Of a stretch of 64,000 nt of DNA, positions 48,801 to 51,100 are shown piece by piece. Both the position numbers and the translations under genes were made by a program. Position 1 is the stretch's first letter; each line of letters opens with the position of its first letter. The notes below the pieces were generated by a model. The model saw nothing but the letters and a program-made list of their open reading frames with translations. It did not search any database and had not been told where the DNA came from. This DNA comes from Macrosoma leucophasiata (Eukaryota > Arthropoda > Insecta > Lepidoptera > Hedylidae): assembly GCA_036365455.1 (NCBI GenBank), contig JAWQUS010000022.1, positions 6,510,001-6,574,000 on the forward strand, in the 5' to 3' direction.

Positions 48801-50891
48801 GACCGGATAGTGTAATAAGCGTCAACCCGGCGAAGCCACGCCCACCGTTTCTACCGGACCCTGAATACCGTGTCGTGTAATAGCCTTTTAAAGCAGAAGG
48901 TGTAGGGACGTGACGACCCATCGCCCTCTTCTGGAGGAGTATTCTTCCACTAGTGCAGTCAATCAACCGAACAATGGCGGTCAAACCATTCTAATAGAGC
49001 GGTAGTAAATATAACAACACGAGATGGGCAGCAGCGTCCCGCTATAAAACTGCCGCCACTGCGATCGCCAATCCACCTGCCAAGCGTGGCTATTATGACA
49101 TATTCCCCCTAATTACGCAAAACACTATTGTGGGCGTCTTTGGGGAAAGCTTTGTCCAGCTGTGGACATCGTTCGGCTGGAATGATGGTGATGATAATTA
49201 AAGTATTGTTTTTCAACATGTGGACTGTGAACCTTTGGGGGGTCGCGGAGCCCTAGGGGGTCGCCAGAGAAGACTTACTTTATTAGCCGGGCTCTCCATA
49301 ATATCGGCCAGGGATGTGCCGAACGCCGATTCTGGAGCAAGACTGTCGACTGACTTCCATGGCGTACGAGGGTGGAGTGGCGTCCCTGGTAACGCTGATT
49401 CGTGGCTCCTACGACGTGTTTGGGTCTGGAAGAAATGGAATATAATAAGAGAATCTTGATTCGAGATTGGGAAGCTTGAAATCAAGAACGAAGAGTTTCG
49501 ATCGCTGGGGTCTAGGACTTAACGAATCAATGGCACTTTTTGAAAGAAACTTGGATGGATTCGTCCATTAATCACGTAAGGCTCGGGAGGGTATTTTTAT
49601 TATTTGCTTTTATAGCAGCAATAAAAATACATAACTAGTGAAAATTTCAGCTTTTTAGCTATCACGGTTTATGAGATACAGCCTGATGACAGACAGAAAT
49701 CTGATCTTCAGCGTCACTTGACTTAGTAAAGACAAACACCAATATAAATTTGAACTTTACAGAAGAAAGTTTATTTTAATTCATACATATAGCACACCTT
49801 TCGGTTCGCCTGGCAGGCACATGTGCTCATCGAAATCGCCTGTCAATTTTTTTTTAAGCTTCACTATATATGAACTAAATTATATAAAAATTTCAACCTC
49901 ACATGTTCAAGTTTATTTTTTATTTTTTTTACATTTTCAAAAATGTGGGGTTTGGTGACGTGACTGGCTGATCCTTGCCAGGCGATGGTTTTTGTACTTA
50001 GTGTGTTATGATTTATCCCTACAAAATTTCCAGCCTTACAGGACCAACGGTGCTCGAAGAGTTCAGTATCTCTTGGACCACAGTAAAAGGTGTATAGTAT
50101 AAGAACTAACCTGGTCACAGTCACCAGTATCAGACAAGCTGAGTTCAGTCCGAGTGGTGGAGGTGGAGCTGTCCAGTTCGTTCCACGCGTTCTGGTTCGT
50201 AGTGCCCGCTGTCGGAGGTTCAGAACTGGTACCATCTGGGGGATTAAGGGTTTAACACATTTAGTACAGTAAACATAACGTTAAGTTCGTATTTTCACAA
50301 AGGAATGCGCACATAACTGGCATATTATTTGTACTAAAGTACTAGACAGGACATTCCCCTTCGTAGCATGGTTCCAGTTTCCAGAAGTCAATTAACCAAA
50401 CTCCTAATTTACCACTGATGACGTAGATATGTTTATGTAAATATCTGTCAAATCAATCGAGGTGATAGCGCCTGGCGGGCCGCGGCCCGATGATTTAACA
50501 TTGGGAATTTGTATATAGGGCAATTCTTGCGAAAACTTCGTGTGTGCGATGCAACTCGATCATACGCCATCTACCGTACTAGACAAGTACTTTGCGTTTC
50601 TTCACCGTTCCACTAGTAGAACTTACCTTCATGAAACCCCTCCTTCTTAGCTCTTCCCCCATCATCGCTATTTCTTCTTGAAGATGATTCACTCTGGGTC
50701 CCTTTCAACTTTTCACTCTCAAACGTTATTTTGTCCAAAAGGTTTGCTGGCTCCAACCTTTGGCCAACGATTCGCCCAATTTTTTCGAAGCCATGGCCGA
50801 GTTTGTCCAGCTTTTCAAATGTACTCTCGTTGAGTCGTGCGACCACCTTCTTGACGGATGTTTCTTCGATCGCATCGCGACCATTTTCCAT
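17492..50891 (-). CDS. Anoctamin (TMEM16) gene, 24 coding exons, 3' end unresolved
   Basis: Anoctamins are ten-helix dimeric membrane proteins acting as calcium-activated chloride channels or phospholipid scramblases. Joining 24 exons (listed one by one below) with GT-AG borders and matching phases gives at least 1135 residues. Residues 1-284 are hydrophilic and Ser/Pro/Thr-rich. Residues 285-509 are the cytoplasmic anoctamin domain ([24 protein letters not shown]). Membrane helices follow from about 540 to 1090. Family hallmarks are [25 protein letters not shown]...[25 protein letters not shown] and [11 protein letters not shown]. The six ANO1 calcium ligands correspond to N858, E862, E908, E911, E940 and D944, all kept, as is the helix-6 glycine of GKQ (G853). 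The sequence looks closest to the ANO3/4/5/6 side of the family, but I cannot fix the paralogue. Channel or scramblase activity cannot be read from the sequence. Confidence 0.95.
17749..17824 (-). tRNA. tRNA-Tyr-like sequence, divergent copy
   Basis: Reading minus: TAGCTCAGTTGGGAGAGCGG box A region and GGTTCAAATCT box B, closer to a true tRNA-Tyr than the array copies. The anticodon loop CTAGAGA gives AGA. The acceptor stem has mismatches. It lies in the intron between exons 23 and 24 of the anoctamin gene, on the same strand. Confidence 0.5.
18285..18425 (-). repeat. Dispersed repeat K
   Basis: Shares CATACGCCATCT and GTTCCACTAG with 33640-33775, 35507-35665 and 50505-50620. Confidence 0.5.
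18594..18769 (-). CDS. Anoctamin exon 23
   Basis: Residues 1017-1075: [40 protein letters not shown] and [15 protein letters not shown] (start of helix 10). Acceptor TTTTCAG-type (TTCTTTCAG), donor GAG|GTAAAA, phase 0 at the end. Confidence 0.94.
18845..19005 (+). repeat. GGTGGT/GTTAATGGC-type simple repeat
   Basis: Imprecise triplet and nonamer repeats (GGTGGTAATG, GGCGTTGGTAGCGTTAAT). They give long apparent frames on both strands. Not a gene. Confidence 0.7.
19036..19066. repeat. Poly(T) tract at the left edge of the tRNA-like array
   Basis: About 30 T residues directly before the first array unit. Confidence 0.8.
19089..19164 (-). tRNA. tRNA-Tyr-like, array copy 1
   Basis: Acceptor GCTTCAG/CTGAAGT (first pair G.T), TAGCTCAATTGGAAGAGC D arm, T arm GCGAG-TTCGAGC-CTCGC, loop CTAGATT with AGA in the anticodon place. 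Confidence 0.5.
19393..19468 (-). tRNA. tRNA-Tyr-like, array copy 2
   Basis: Same sequence as copy 1, 304 bp further on. Confidence 0.5.
19698..19773 (-). tRNA. tRNA-Tyr-like, array copy 3
   Basis: Same sequence as copy 1, 305 bp after copy 2. Confidence 0.5.
20003..20078 (-). tRNA. tRNA-Tyr-like, array copy 4
   Basis: Same sequence as copy 1, 305 bp after copy 3. Confidence 0.5.
20311..20386 (-). tRNA. tRNA-Tyr-like, array copy 5
   Basis: Same tRNA-like sequence. The neighbouring T run is three bases longer, so the spacing is 308 bp. Confidence 0.5.
20616..20691 (-). tRNA. tRNA-Tyr-like, array copy 6
   Basis: Last minus-oriented copy before the orientation switch. Confidence 0.5.
21025..21100 (+). 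tRNA. tRNA-Tyr-like, array copy 7
   Basis: Plus-strand copy with the same arms as copy 1. Confidence 0.5.
21330..21405 (+). tRNA. tRNA-Tyr-like, array copy 8
   Basis: Plus-strand copy, 305 bp after copy 7. The array ends about 75 bp later. Confidence 0.5.
21647..21752 (-). CDS. Anoctamin exon 22
   Basis: Residues 982-1016 plus one base: [20 protein letters not shown] and [15 protein letters not shown]. AFxIAxTSDFIPRxVY is a family hallmark. Acceptor CTTTCCAG, donor TCAT|GTAAGT. A 5S-type SINE is inserted about 15 bp upstream of the acceptor. Confidence 0.94.
21766..22129 (-). mobile_element. 5S rRNA-derived SINE next to the exon 22 acceptor
   Basis: Full-length family B copy flanked by AAAGAAGGAA on both sides, a perfect 10-bp target duplication. 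It lies in the same strand as the anoctamin gene. Its (ATT)n tail ends about 15 bp upstream of the exon 22 3' splice site. Confidence 0.85.
22312..22736. mobile_element. MITE (family M)
   Basis: Ends AACCCCCTTATTCATAAACG and GAATAAGGGGGTAA are inverted. The interior is non-coding. Confidence 0.6.
22828..23355 (-). repeat. Repeat A copy split by a LINE 3' fragment
   Basis: Parts 22828-23066 and 23294-23355. The break is flanked by ATATTAG on both sides, a probable target duplication of the inserted fragment. Confidence 0.75.
23067..23293 (-). mobile_element. LINE 3'-end fragment with (ATTCT)n tail
   Basis: Reading minus it ends CAAATAAAGTTTTTC then TATTCTATTCTATTCT. Non-coding 3' UTR only. 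Confidence 0.6.
23427..23472 (-). CDS. Anoctamin exon 21, 46 nt
   Basis: One base completing W966, then [15 protein letters not shown] (967-981). Acceptor CTTTTCAG, donor AAT|GTAAGT. It is short, but it bridges the phases of exons 20 and 22 exactly and matches the family's YGIL..I...AV..N segment. Confidence 0.9.
23744..24035 (+). mobile_element. hAT-type MITE (family C) with perfect 8-bp duplication
   Basis: CATAGAGCAACACCGG to TGTTGCTCTATG between two copies of GTTTTGAC (23736-23743 and 24036-24043). Confidence 0.85.
24229..24515 (+). repeat. Repeat A copy interrupted at 24324-24458
   Basis: 5' part to CACTATCGTGTTCC, then a (GACA)n-containing insert resembling a minus-oriented Helitron fragment, then the CATTACTTAACATCC tail. 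Confidence 0.6.
24516..25330 (-). mobile_element. Jockey/CR1-like LINE reverse transcriptase remnant with minisatellite
   Basis: Reading minus, the C-terminus of the RT protein is recognisable: [51 protein letters not shown]. Upstream of it the [25 protein letters not shown] segment is amplified six-fold. Pairs with the copy at 52907-53560. Confidence 0.8.
24901..25254 (-). repeat. 59-bp minisatellite inside the LINE remnant, six units
   Basis: Unit starts at 24901, 24960, 25019, 25078, 25137 and 25196, each beginning TCTCGGCGCAGGCTCAG. The sister LINE copy has a single unit. 59 is not a multiple of three, so the amplification breaks the frame. Confidence 0.9.
25349..25465. mobile_element. 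Small fold-back element
   Basis: Arms of about 45 bp, including GGATTTATCTCACGTATATT and its inverse, around a ~25-bp centre. Related to 26579-26719 and to 17950-18035. Confidence 0.6.
25512..25880 (-). mobile_element. 5S rRNA-derived SINE (family B), full length
   Basis: The complement of 25788-25800 reads GATGGGTGACCGC, identical to the conserved box C region of insect 5S rRNA. The (ATT)n tail is at the left. The head ends about 100 bp before anoctamin exon 20. Confidence 0.85.
25985..26144 (-). CDS. Anoctamin exon 20, helices 7-8 calcium site
   Basis: Residues 913-965 plus two bases: [38 protein letters not shown] and [10 protein letters not shown]940 and D944 align with ANO1 E734 and D738. 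Acceptor CTTTACAG, donor CTTG|GTATGT. This is the most conserved block of the family. Confidence 0.96.
26205..26480 (+). mobile_element. LINE C-terminal fragment (CR1/jockey-like)
   Basis: Frame to 26478 encodes [18 protein letters not shown], then [20 protein letters not shown], resembling the extreme C-terminus of insect LINE reverse transcriptases. The rest is missing. Confidence 0.55.
26579..26719. mobile_element. Fold-back element with perfect 38-bp arms
   Basis: Arms 26579-26616 and 26682-26719 are exact inverse complements (core ACTTGCGGATTTTTCTCGCG) around a 65-bp loop containing GATGTTTCGGTCGC. Confidence 0.8.
26769..26953 (-). mobile_element. Short non-autonomous Helitron
   Basis: Reading minus it starts TCTTAATATATATAAATCTC and ends GCGGGCCGCTAG. 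The site is A before and T after, as Helitrons require. 185 bp, no coding capacity. Confidence 0.7.
26983..27016 (+). repeat. (TTGAA)n simple repeat
   Basis: ATTGAATTGAATTGAATTGAA after AATAAATT, resembling a LINE 3' tail. Confidence 0.6.
27063..27349 (+). repeat. Repeat A copy, full length
   Basis: ACTGGTGGTAGATCTCCA to an A tract. Confidence 0.8.
27710..28342 (+). repeat. Family E module split by a hAT MITE
   Basis: Module parts 27710-27964 and 28278-28342. The inserted MITE is flanked by AATAATAG on each side. A half copy of the H repeat lies just left (27565-27690). Confidence 0.65.
27965..28277 (+). mobile_element. hAT-type MITE (family C) inside module E
   Basis: CATAGAGCAACACGGG to GTTGCTCTATG with AATAATAG duplicated outside (one extra G on the left). 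Confidence 0.85.
28440..28483 (+). pseudogene. Inverted 44-nt fragment of anoctamin exon 18
   Basis: The plus strand here matches bases 30544-30588 of exon 18 (minus strand) almost perfectly, with one base missing and one or two substitutions. It encodes part of [11 protein letters not shown]. It lies in intron 19 about 50 bp past the exon 19 donor, in the opposite orientation to the gene. Confidence 0.8.
28539..28678 (-). CDS. Anoctamin exon 19, start of helix 7
   Basis: Residues 866-912 plus one base: [20 protein letters not shown], then [20 protein letters not shown] and EM. E908 and E911 align with ANO1 E702 and E705. Acceptor TTTTCCAG-type (TTCTTTCCAG), donor ATGA|GTGAGT. Higher G+C than neighbouring exons. 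Confidence 0.94.
28714..28877 (+). mobile_element. tRNA-headed SINE (second type)
   Basis: Head GCCAGTTGGTCTAGCGCC and GGGTTTGATTCCCGTACC look like tRNA boxes A and B. The tail TACAACGGCACCCAC recurs at 63255-63430. It ends 35 bp from anoctamin exon 19. Confidence 0.6.
29003..29421. mobile_element. Fold-back element with ~135-bp arms
   Basis: Arms 29003-29137 and 29287-29421 are inverted copies (TTAATCGCGTACTATTTTAA, CTGCTGCTCCATGGTGTC). A one-sided fragment is at 60160-60208. Confidence 0.75.
29728..30407 (+). repeat. Repeat A copy split by a LINE 3' fragment
   Basis: The A sequence breaks after GCATGCTTGTTT (29944) and resumes TTGTTTGCCACTTC at 30378. TTGTTT is duplicated. Confidence 0.7.
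29945..30377. repeat. Insert with (TTTA)n and a long TA microsatellite
   Basis: Begins ATTTATTTATTTATAC and CAAGCACAAAAATG, like a LINE 3' end. It contains alternating TA runs at 30178-30305. Confidence 0.65.
30457..30626 (-). CDS. Anoctamin exon 18, helix 6 with two calcium ligands
   Basis: Residues 810-865 plus two bases. [30 protein letters not shown] and [14 protein letters not shown]858 and E862 align with ANO1 N650 and E654, and G853 with the ANO1 hinge glycine G644. Acceptor ATTTCCAG, donor TCC|GTAAGT. An inverted 44-nt fragment of this exon sits in intron 19. Confidence 0.95.
30630..31167. other. Degenerate repeats, intron 17
   Basis: Contains the uninterrupted version (30650-30716) of the site that carries repeat A at 61294-61593. 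Also a (GTCT)n run and Helitron-like TACCGGTCCGATTACGA sequence. No exon. Confidence 0.45.
31168..31350 (+). repeat. Dispersed repeat with (CTGT)n
   Basis: Second copy of the repeat at 11105, with CACCAGGCTGTATCTCATAA. Confidence 0.5.
31351..32041. other. Unassigned intron 17 DNA
   Basis: Three imprecise copies of an AAACTTGGTA...GACTCTTTG motif about 125-185 bp apart (near 31748, 31878 and 32010), probably one degraded transposon. Nothing coding. Confidence 0.4.
32042..32327 (-). mobile_element. tRNA-headed SINE (family G)
   Basis: Reading minus: head TGCCTCAGTAGTGTAGTGGT with box B GGTTCGATTCCCGGG. The body contains GTTGACATCTCCGGGCAC inverted, and the tail ends CCCGTTCGGGGATTACAGG-like. 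Confidence 0.7.
32619..32762 (-). CDS. Anoctamin exon 17
   Basis: Residues 762-809: [40 protein letters not shown] and LIYIAFFK (helix 5). Acceptor ATTTACAG, donor AAG|GTATGT, phase 0 at both ends. The LTNxExPRTxxxYE motif is typical of the ANO3-7 side of the family. Confidence 0.95.
32838..32890 (+). repeat. Repeat A fragment
   Basis: Only the ACTGGTGGTAGAGTTC end remains. Confidence 0.6.
33018..33069 (+). repeat. 20-bp tandem repeat, 2.5 units
   Basis: CAGAATTTCTGACCACGTGT repeated in direct succession. Confidence 0.7.
33198..33362 (-). CDS. Anoctamin exon 16
   Basis: Residues 707-761: [20 protein letters not shown], then [20 protein letters not shown], covering the rest of helix 3 and most of helix 4. 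Acceptor TGTTTCAG-type, donor AGG|GTAAGT, phase 0 at both ends. A broken second copy of this exon lies 1.1 kb upstream in the same intron. Confidence 0.95.
33400..34117. other. Intron 15 DNA with mixed repeats
   Basis: Includes a GGTACCTTGTATATGAAGGTACC hairpin-like motif in two halves, dispersed repeat K (33640-33775) and a G+C-richer unassigned piece (33780-33990). Confidence 0.45.
34118..34535 (-). pseudogene. Broken duplicate of anoctamin exon 16 interrupted by a MITE
   Basis: Bases 34434-34501 repeat the first 68 bases of exon 16 with few changes ([17 protein letters not shown] again), together with its acceptor and about 30 bp of upstream intron. The copy is then interrupted by an inverted-repeat element (34136-34433). 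Beyond that only GGSG-coding sequence is recognisable before similarity is lost. It meets a stop at the element border and has no evident donor, so it looks non-functional. Confidence 0.8.
34136..34433. mobile_element. MITE inserted in the duplicated exon 16
   Basis: Inverted ends GTGTGTAAACACACTAT and ATAGTGTGTTTACACAC, with GAAGCTACGCGA inside each arm. 298 bp, non-coding. Confidence 0.75.
34642..34917 (-). mobile_element. tRNA-headed SINE (family G)
   Basis: Divergent copy. GGCCCATGTAACAG, GGGCACATAACCAA and CCTCAGCGTAGTAG are still visible. Confidence 0.65.
34949..35233 (+). repeat. Repeat A copy, full length
   Basis: ACTGGTGGTAGAGCTTCAG to an A tract, ending about 95 bp before exon 15. 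Confidence 0.8.
35328..35468 (-). CDS. Anoctamin exon 15
   Basis: Residues 660-706: [34 protein letters not shown] and the start of helix 3. Acceptor TTTTCCAG, donor ATG|GTAAGA, phase 0 at both ends. The (D/E)xRPEF and NPxTxxxEPYxP motifs are family signatures. Confidence 0.95.
35507..35665 (-). repeat. Dispersed repeat K
   Basis: Same family as 18285 and 33640 (GGAAGATGGCGTAT, TACAACTTCCCA). Confidence 0.5.
35809..35885 (-). CDS. Anoctamin exon 14
   Basis: Residues 634-659: [19 protein letters not shown] then DLGGVDQ. Strongly conserved cytoplasmic loop after helix 2. Acceptor TTTTTCAG, donor CAA|GTAAGT. Its first two bases complete the codon opened by exon 13, and it ends in phase 0. Confidence 0.94.
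35995..36261 (+). mobile_element. hAT-type MITE (family C) with perfect duplication and in-window empty site
   Basis: Flanked by GAAATCTA at 35987-35994 and 36262-36269. The surrounding sequence matches 1458-1545, which has no insertion. The right arm is shortened by an internal deletion. Confidence 0.9.
36297..36385 (+). mobile_element. hAT-type MITE (family C) fragment
   Basis: CATAGAACAACTCGGG and GAGGAGTAGCCGG arm, then lost. Confidence 0.6.
36537..36704 (-). repeat. tRNA-Tyr-like repeat, truncated copy
   Basis: Spacer plus the 3' two thirds of the tRNA-like sequence (36645-36704). The acceptor 5' half is missing. Confidence 0.65.
36912..37078 (-). CDS. Anoctamin exon 13
   Basis: Residues 578-633 plus one base. 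The extracellular Cys motif LCPLCDKAC is followed by [19 protein letters not shown] and helix 2 ([12 protein letters not shown]). The exon starts after TCCACAG with a single T that completes the Ser codon opened by exon 12. The donor is TGGG|GTGAGT. The Cys-rich loop is typically disulphide-bonded in the family. Confidence 0.94.
37144..37388 (+). mobile_element. tRNA-headed SINE (family G), well preserved
   Basis: Head GCCTCGGTAGCCTAGTGG, box B GGGTTCGATTCCCGGG, then AGAGATAATGGTG and GTTACATGGGCC. Ends about 65 bp upstream of the exon 13 acceptor. Confidence 0.75.
37617..38056. mobile_element. Palindromic MITE (family D), full length
   Basis: Ends CGACACGGTATTCAGGG and CCCTGAATACCGTGC. Inner arms (GAACAGTATGGAAACTACGT, CACAAACATGCGCATC) are also inverted, so nearly the whole element could fold on itself. 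Confidence 0.75.
38254..38545 (+). mobile_element. tRNA-headed SINE (family G) next to the exon 12 donor
   Basis: Complete copy from AAACTGCCTCAGTAGGC to CTACCCTTTCGGGGT. Its end lies 30 bp from the exon 12 splice donor, in antisense to the gene. Confidence 0.75.
38576..38781 (-). CDS. Anoctamin exon 12, first membrane helix
   Basis: Residues 510-577 plus two bases. [20 protein letters not shown] and [16 protein letters not shown] lead into transmembrane helix 1 (about 540-566), ending DSSDNIP. Acceptor CTCCACAG, donor CTAG|GTATGT. A tRNA-headed SINE ends only about 30 bp downstream of the donor. Confidence 0.95.
38862..39085 (-). repeat. tRNA-Tyr-like repeat unit
   Basis: Single unit joined directly to a family B SINE head at 39086. 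Confidence 0.7.
38936..39011 (-). tRNA. tRNA-Tyr-like sequence
   Basis: Same fold as the array copies, with CGCGGCC in place of CGCGACC on the plus strand. Confidence 0.5.
39086..39217 (+). mobile_element. Family B SINE, 5S-like head only
   Basis: GATCCACTTGGTTAAGCGAT and GTGATGGGTGACCG are present. The middle and tail are missing. Confidence 0.7.
39287..39394 (-). CDS. Anoctamin exon 11
   Basis: Residues 474-509: [20 protein letters not shown] and [16 protein letters not shown]. The G(I/V)xxLLxxGxYxAxxPLHxG motif is diagnostic of anoctamins. Acceptor ATTTTCAG, donor CGG|GTAAGA, phase 0 at both ends. The methionine is internal, not a start. Confidence 0.93.
39487..40174 (+). mobile_element. 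Non-autonomous Helitron
   Basis: Starts TCTTAATATATATAAATCTC after an A and ends GGGTCAGCTAG before a T. A GCCAC...GTGGC hairpin lies 10 bp before the CTAG end. 688 bp, no Rep/helicase frame. Confidence 0.75.
40327..40429 (-). CDS. Anoctamin exon 10
   Basis: Residues 439-473, [17 protein letters not shown] then [18 protein letters not shown]. This is the conserved region before the first membrane helix. Its first base completes the CAG begun in exon 9. Acceptor TTTCCCAG, donor AGG|GTAAGA, phase 0 at its end. Confidence 0.92.
40499..40779 (-). repeat. Repeat A copy
   Basis: T tract to GAGCTCTACCACCAG, ending about 70 bp from exon 10 on its left side. Confidence 0.8.
40791..40978 (-). repeat. 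Family E module, single copy
   Basis: ACTACACAGACATCAATCAG to CCATTCTATACGTAGTA, with a G+C-richer middle than the others. Confidence 0.6.
41236..41311 (+). tRNA. tRNA-Tyr-like sequence
   Basis: GCTTCAG acceptor with G.T pair, CTAGATT loop, GCGAG/CTCGC T stem, TTTTT just downstream. Confidence 0.5.
41544..41619 (+). tRNA. tRNA-Tyr-like sequence
   Basis: Acceptor ACTTCAG/CTGAAGT fully paired. The T-run terminator seen in other copies is missing, because the unit is cut right after the 3' end. Confidence 0.45.
41622..41811 (+). mobile_element. Helitron-like fragment
   Basis: GTAAATGCGAAAGTAACTC, (TCTG)n, then GCGAAGCCGCGGGCAACAG and a CTAG end. The 5' terminus is not visible. Confidence 0.5.
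41926..42077 (-). CDS. Anoctamin exon 9
   Basis: Residues 389-438 plus two bases: [19 protein letters not shown] to HKGVKREE. The acceptor is TCATTCAG. I place the donor at ACA|GTACGT because it gives the phase needed by exon 10. A donor four bases later would put a stop codon into exon 10. A palindromic MITE begins about 20 bp upstream of the acceptor. Confidence 0.82.
42098..42430. mobile_element. Inverted-repeat element (family I) with internal hairpin
   Basis: Arms CATTAGTTCGATTCATTAG and CTAATGAATCGAACTAATG. A long stem (GCTGACATTAAAAGT with flanking T and A runs) lies at 42262-42322. A diverged relative is at 53600-53830. Confidence 0.65.
42689..42865 (-). CDS. Anoctamin exon 8
   Basis: Residues 330-388: [15 protein letters not shown], then [14 protein letters not shown] and ending TISVRAW. 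The (F/Y)xKIHxPW motif is typical of the anoctamin N-terminal domain. Acceptor TTTACCAG, donor TGG|GTAAGT, phase 0 at both ends. Confidence 0.93.
42866..43273. other. Intron 7 DNA, nothing recognised
   Basis: A+T-rich without frames. Confidence 0.4.
43274..43771. mobile_element. MITE (family M) carrying a tRNA-headed SINE
   Basis: Ends CTTTATTCATAAACGTA and GTTTATGAATAAGGGGG. The SINE occupies 43429-43734. Confidence 0.65.
43429..43734 (-). mobile_element. tRNA-headed SINE (family G)
   Basis: Head at the right (GCCTCGGTAGCCTAGTGG on the minus strand), tail with CTACCCCTTCGGGGATTAC-like sequence at the left. Confidence 0.75.
43909..44043 (-). CDS. Anoctamin exon 7, start of the conserved anoctamin domain
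   Basis: Residues 285-329: [20 protein letters not shown] through [27 protein letters not shown] is the family motif opening the cytoplasmic dimerisation domain. Acceptor CCACCAG, donor CAG|GTATTT, phase 0 at both ends. A (TATTC)n LINE tail lies immediately beyond the donor. Confidence 0.92.
44258..44517 (+). repeat. Repeat A copy
   Basis: ACTGGTGGTAGAACTCCAG to GAACTGCAAAAAAAA. The GTTTGCCAC part is lost. Confidence 0.75.
44555..44800 (+). repeat. tRNA-Tyr-like repeat unit in intron 6
   Basis: Single unit whose A+T-rich end runs up to the exon 6 donor region. Confidence 0.7.
44686..44761 (+). tRNA. tRNA-Tyr-like sequence
   Basis: Matches the array copies, followed by AAATTTTTC. Confidence 0.5.
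44811..44921 (-). CDS. Anoctamin exon 6
   Basis: Residues 248-284, [17 protein letters not shown] to NIGETSPE, phase 0 at both ends. Acceptor ATTTGCAG, donor GAG|GTAAGA. Acidic and hydrophilic. A tRNA-like repeat copy ends about 10 bp from the donor. Confidence 0.8.
45035..45393. mobile_element. Inverted-repeat element with 8-bp target duplication
   Basis: Ends GGCCGGGTATCCACCAAAG and CTTTGGTGTATACCAGGC, flanked by CTAACCGT at 45027-45034 and 45394-45401. The 8-bp duplication fits hAT. The inner part is GGAGAGGAG-rich. Confidence 0.75.
45402..45670. other. Intron 5 DNA
   Basis: Only a short end of repeat A (CTCTACCACCAGT near 45524) is recognisable. Confidence 0.4.
45671..45841 (-). CDS. 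Anoctamin exon 5
   Basis: Residues 191-247, [19 protein letters not shown] to [12 protein letters not shown], phase 0 at both ends. Acceptor AATTGCAG, donor CCAG|GTAATT. A basic and Ser-rich cytoplasmic segment, with a repeat of the ALPGTPL motif seen in exon 3. Confidence 0.8.
46118..46478 (-). mobile_element. Family B SINE, diverged
   Basis: TCCCACTGCTGGGCACG tail segment and GATCGCTTGCGATCTAC in the head region, with more substitutions than other copies. Confidence 0.7.
46618..46730 (+). repeat. Repeat A, 3' fragment
   Basis: GCTGCAGTCATTACTTAACA and an A tract. Confidence 0.6.
46803..47243 (+). repeat. Family E module split by a palindromic MITE
   Basis: Parts 46803-46989 and 47196-47243. 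The missing joint (CAAATTAA...TTTGTATGGAATTTTGG) is filled by a D element. Confidence 0.65.
46990..47195. mobile_element. Palindromic MITE (family D), short version
   Basis: CACGGCACGGTATTCAGGG and CTGAATACCGTGTCGTG ends. The centre is deleted. Confidence 0.7.
47368..47570. mobile_element. Inverted-repeat element (family H)
   Basis: Arms GTAGAGCGTTATCTCTT and AGAGATAACGCTCTA around GACGTTTGTCGACC. Abuts a D element. Confidence 0.6.
47572..47870. mobile_element. Palindromic MITE (family D), right end truncated
   Basis: Left end CACGACACGGTATTCAGGG and the inner arms, broken after GTACGTAGTTTCAATACTG. Confidence 0.65.
48023..48055 (-). CDS. Anoctamin exon 4, 33-nt microexon
   Basis: Eleven codons ([11 protein letters not shown], residues 180-190), phase 0 on both sides. 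It lies between acceptor TTTTACAG and donor AAG|GTACTG. Because it is in frame on both sides it could be skipped without a frameshift. Its tiny size makes it less certain than its neighbours. Confidence 0.65.
48122..48426 (+). mobile_element. hAT-type MITE (family C), rearranged left end
   Basis: Right end GCGTTGCTCTATG is normal. At the left the GGTTGCTCTATG end appears in the wrong orientation before ACCGGAGGGGAGTAGCC. Confidence 0.7.
48438..48882. mobile_element. Palindromic MITE (family D), full length
   Basis: Left end ACACGATACGGAATTCAGGG, right end CCCTGAATACCGTGTCGTG, arms GAACAGTATGGAAACTACGT inverted. Confidence 0.75.
48950..49115 (+). repeat. Dispersed repeat J
   Basis: AATCAACCGAACAATGGCGG, GATGGGCAGCAGCGTCC and CTGCCGCC, shared with 1316, 51700 (inverted) and 63895. 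Confidence 0.5.
49279..49425 (-). CDS. Anoctamin exon 3
   Basis: Residues 131-179, from [18 protein letters not shown] to [10 protein letters not shown], phase 0 at both ends. Acceptor TTCTTCCAG, donor AAA|GTAAGT. Contains the short motif ALPGTPL that recurs in exon 5. Confidence 0.8.
49426..50110. other. Intron 2 DNA
   Basis: A short inverted piece of the (CTGT)n repeat near 49640-49700; otherwise unassigned. Confidence 0.4.
50111..50235 (-). CDS. Anoctamin exon 2
   Basis: Residues 89-130 ([17 protein letters not shown]... to DTGDCDQ). The acceptor is CCCCCAG|ATG and the donor CCAG|GTTAG. The first two bases complete a codon begun in exon 1, and the exon ends in phase 0. Rich in Ser, Thr and Pro, probably disordered. 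Confidence 0.8.
50505..50620 (+). repeat. Dispersed repeat K at the exon 1 donor
   Basis: AACTCGATCATACGCCATC and GTTCCACTAGTAG. Its last bases touch the donor of exon 1. Confidence 0.5.
50627..50891 (-). CDS. Anoctamin exon 1 (start codon)
   Basis: Residues 1-88, starting [15 protein letters not shown] and ending KKEGFHEG at a split codon (phase 1). The donor is GAAG|GTAAGT. The ATG is the first in the frame, lies nine bases after a 3' splice site, and is followed by G (ATGG). The encoded stretch is charged, predicted helical, with no membrane segment. A dispersed repeat ends just beyond the donor. Confidence 0.85.
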
Positions 50892-50903
50892 GGTTTATCT
50901 CTG
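50892..50903 (-). other. 5' UTR remnant and 3' splice site before anoctamin exon 1
   Basis: Read on the minus strand, a pyrimidine-containing ATTCCAG precedes nine untranslated bases and the ATG. This suggests that the 5' UTR is interrupted by an intron and that the promoter lies further right. I could not identify the upstream exon. Confidence 0.55.
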
Positions 50904-51041
50904 GAATGAGATGAGAAAATCTGATTATAATTTTATAAGAAGATATTGGGGAGCTAAAGGCTGACCAGGGGACCGCTTAACTCTAATGTTTTCTATTAGC
51001 TTTCGATTATGACGTCATCCTATCAGTTTCATACCGCCTAA

Positions 51042-51100
51042 CTTTTTTTTTTATTTATGTTAGTAAGGTGGCAAACAAGCATGCAACTCACATCGGTGTT
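51042..51100 (-). repeat. Repeat A fragment
   Basis: T tract and GTGGCAAACAAGCATGCAAC only. Confidence 0.6.
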
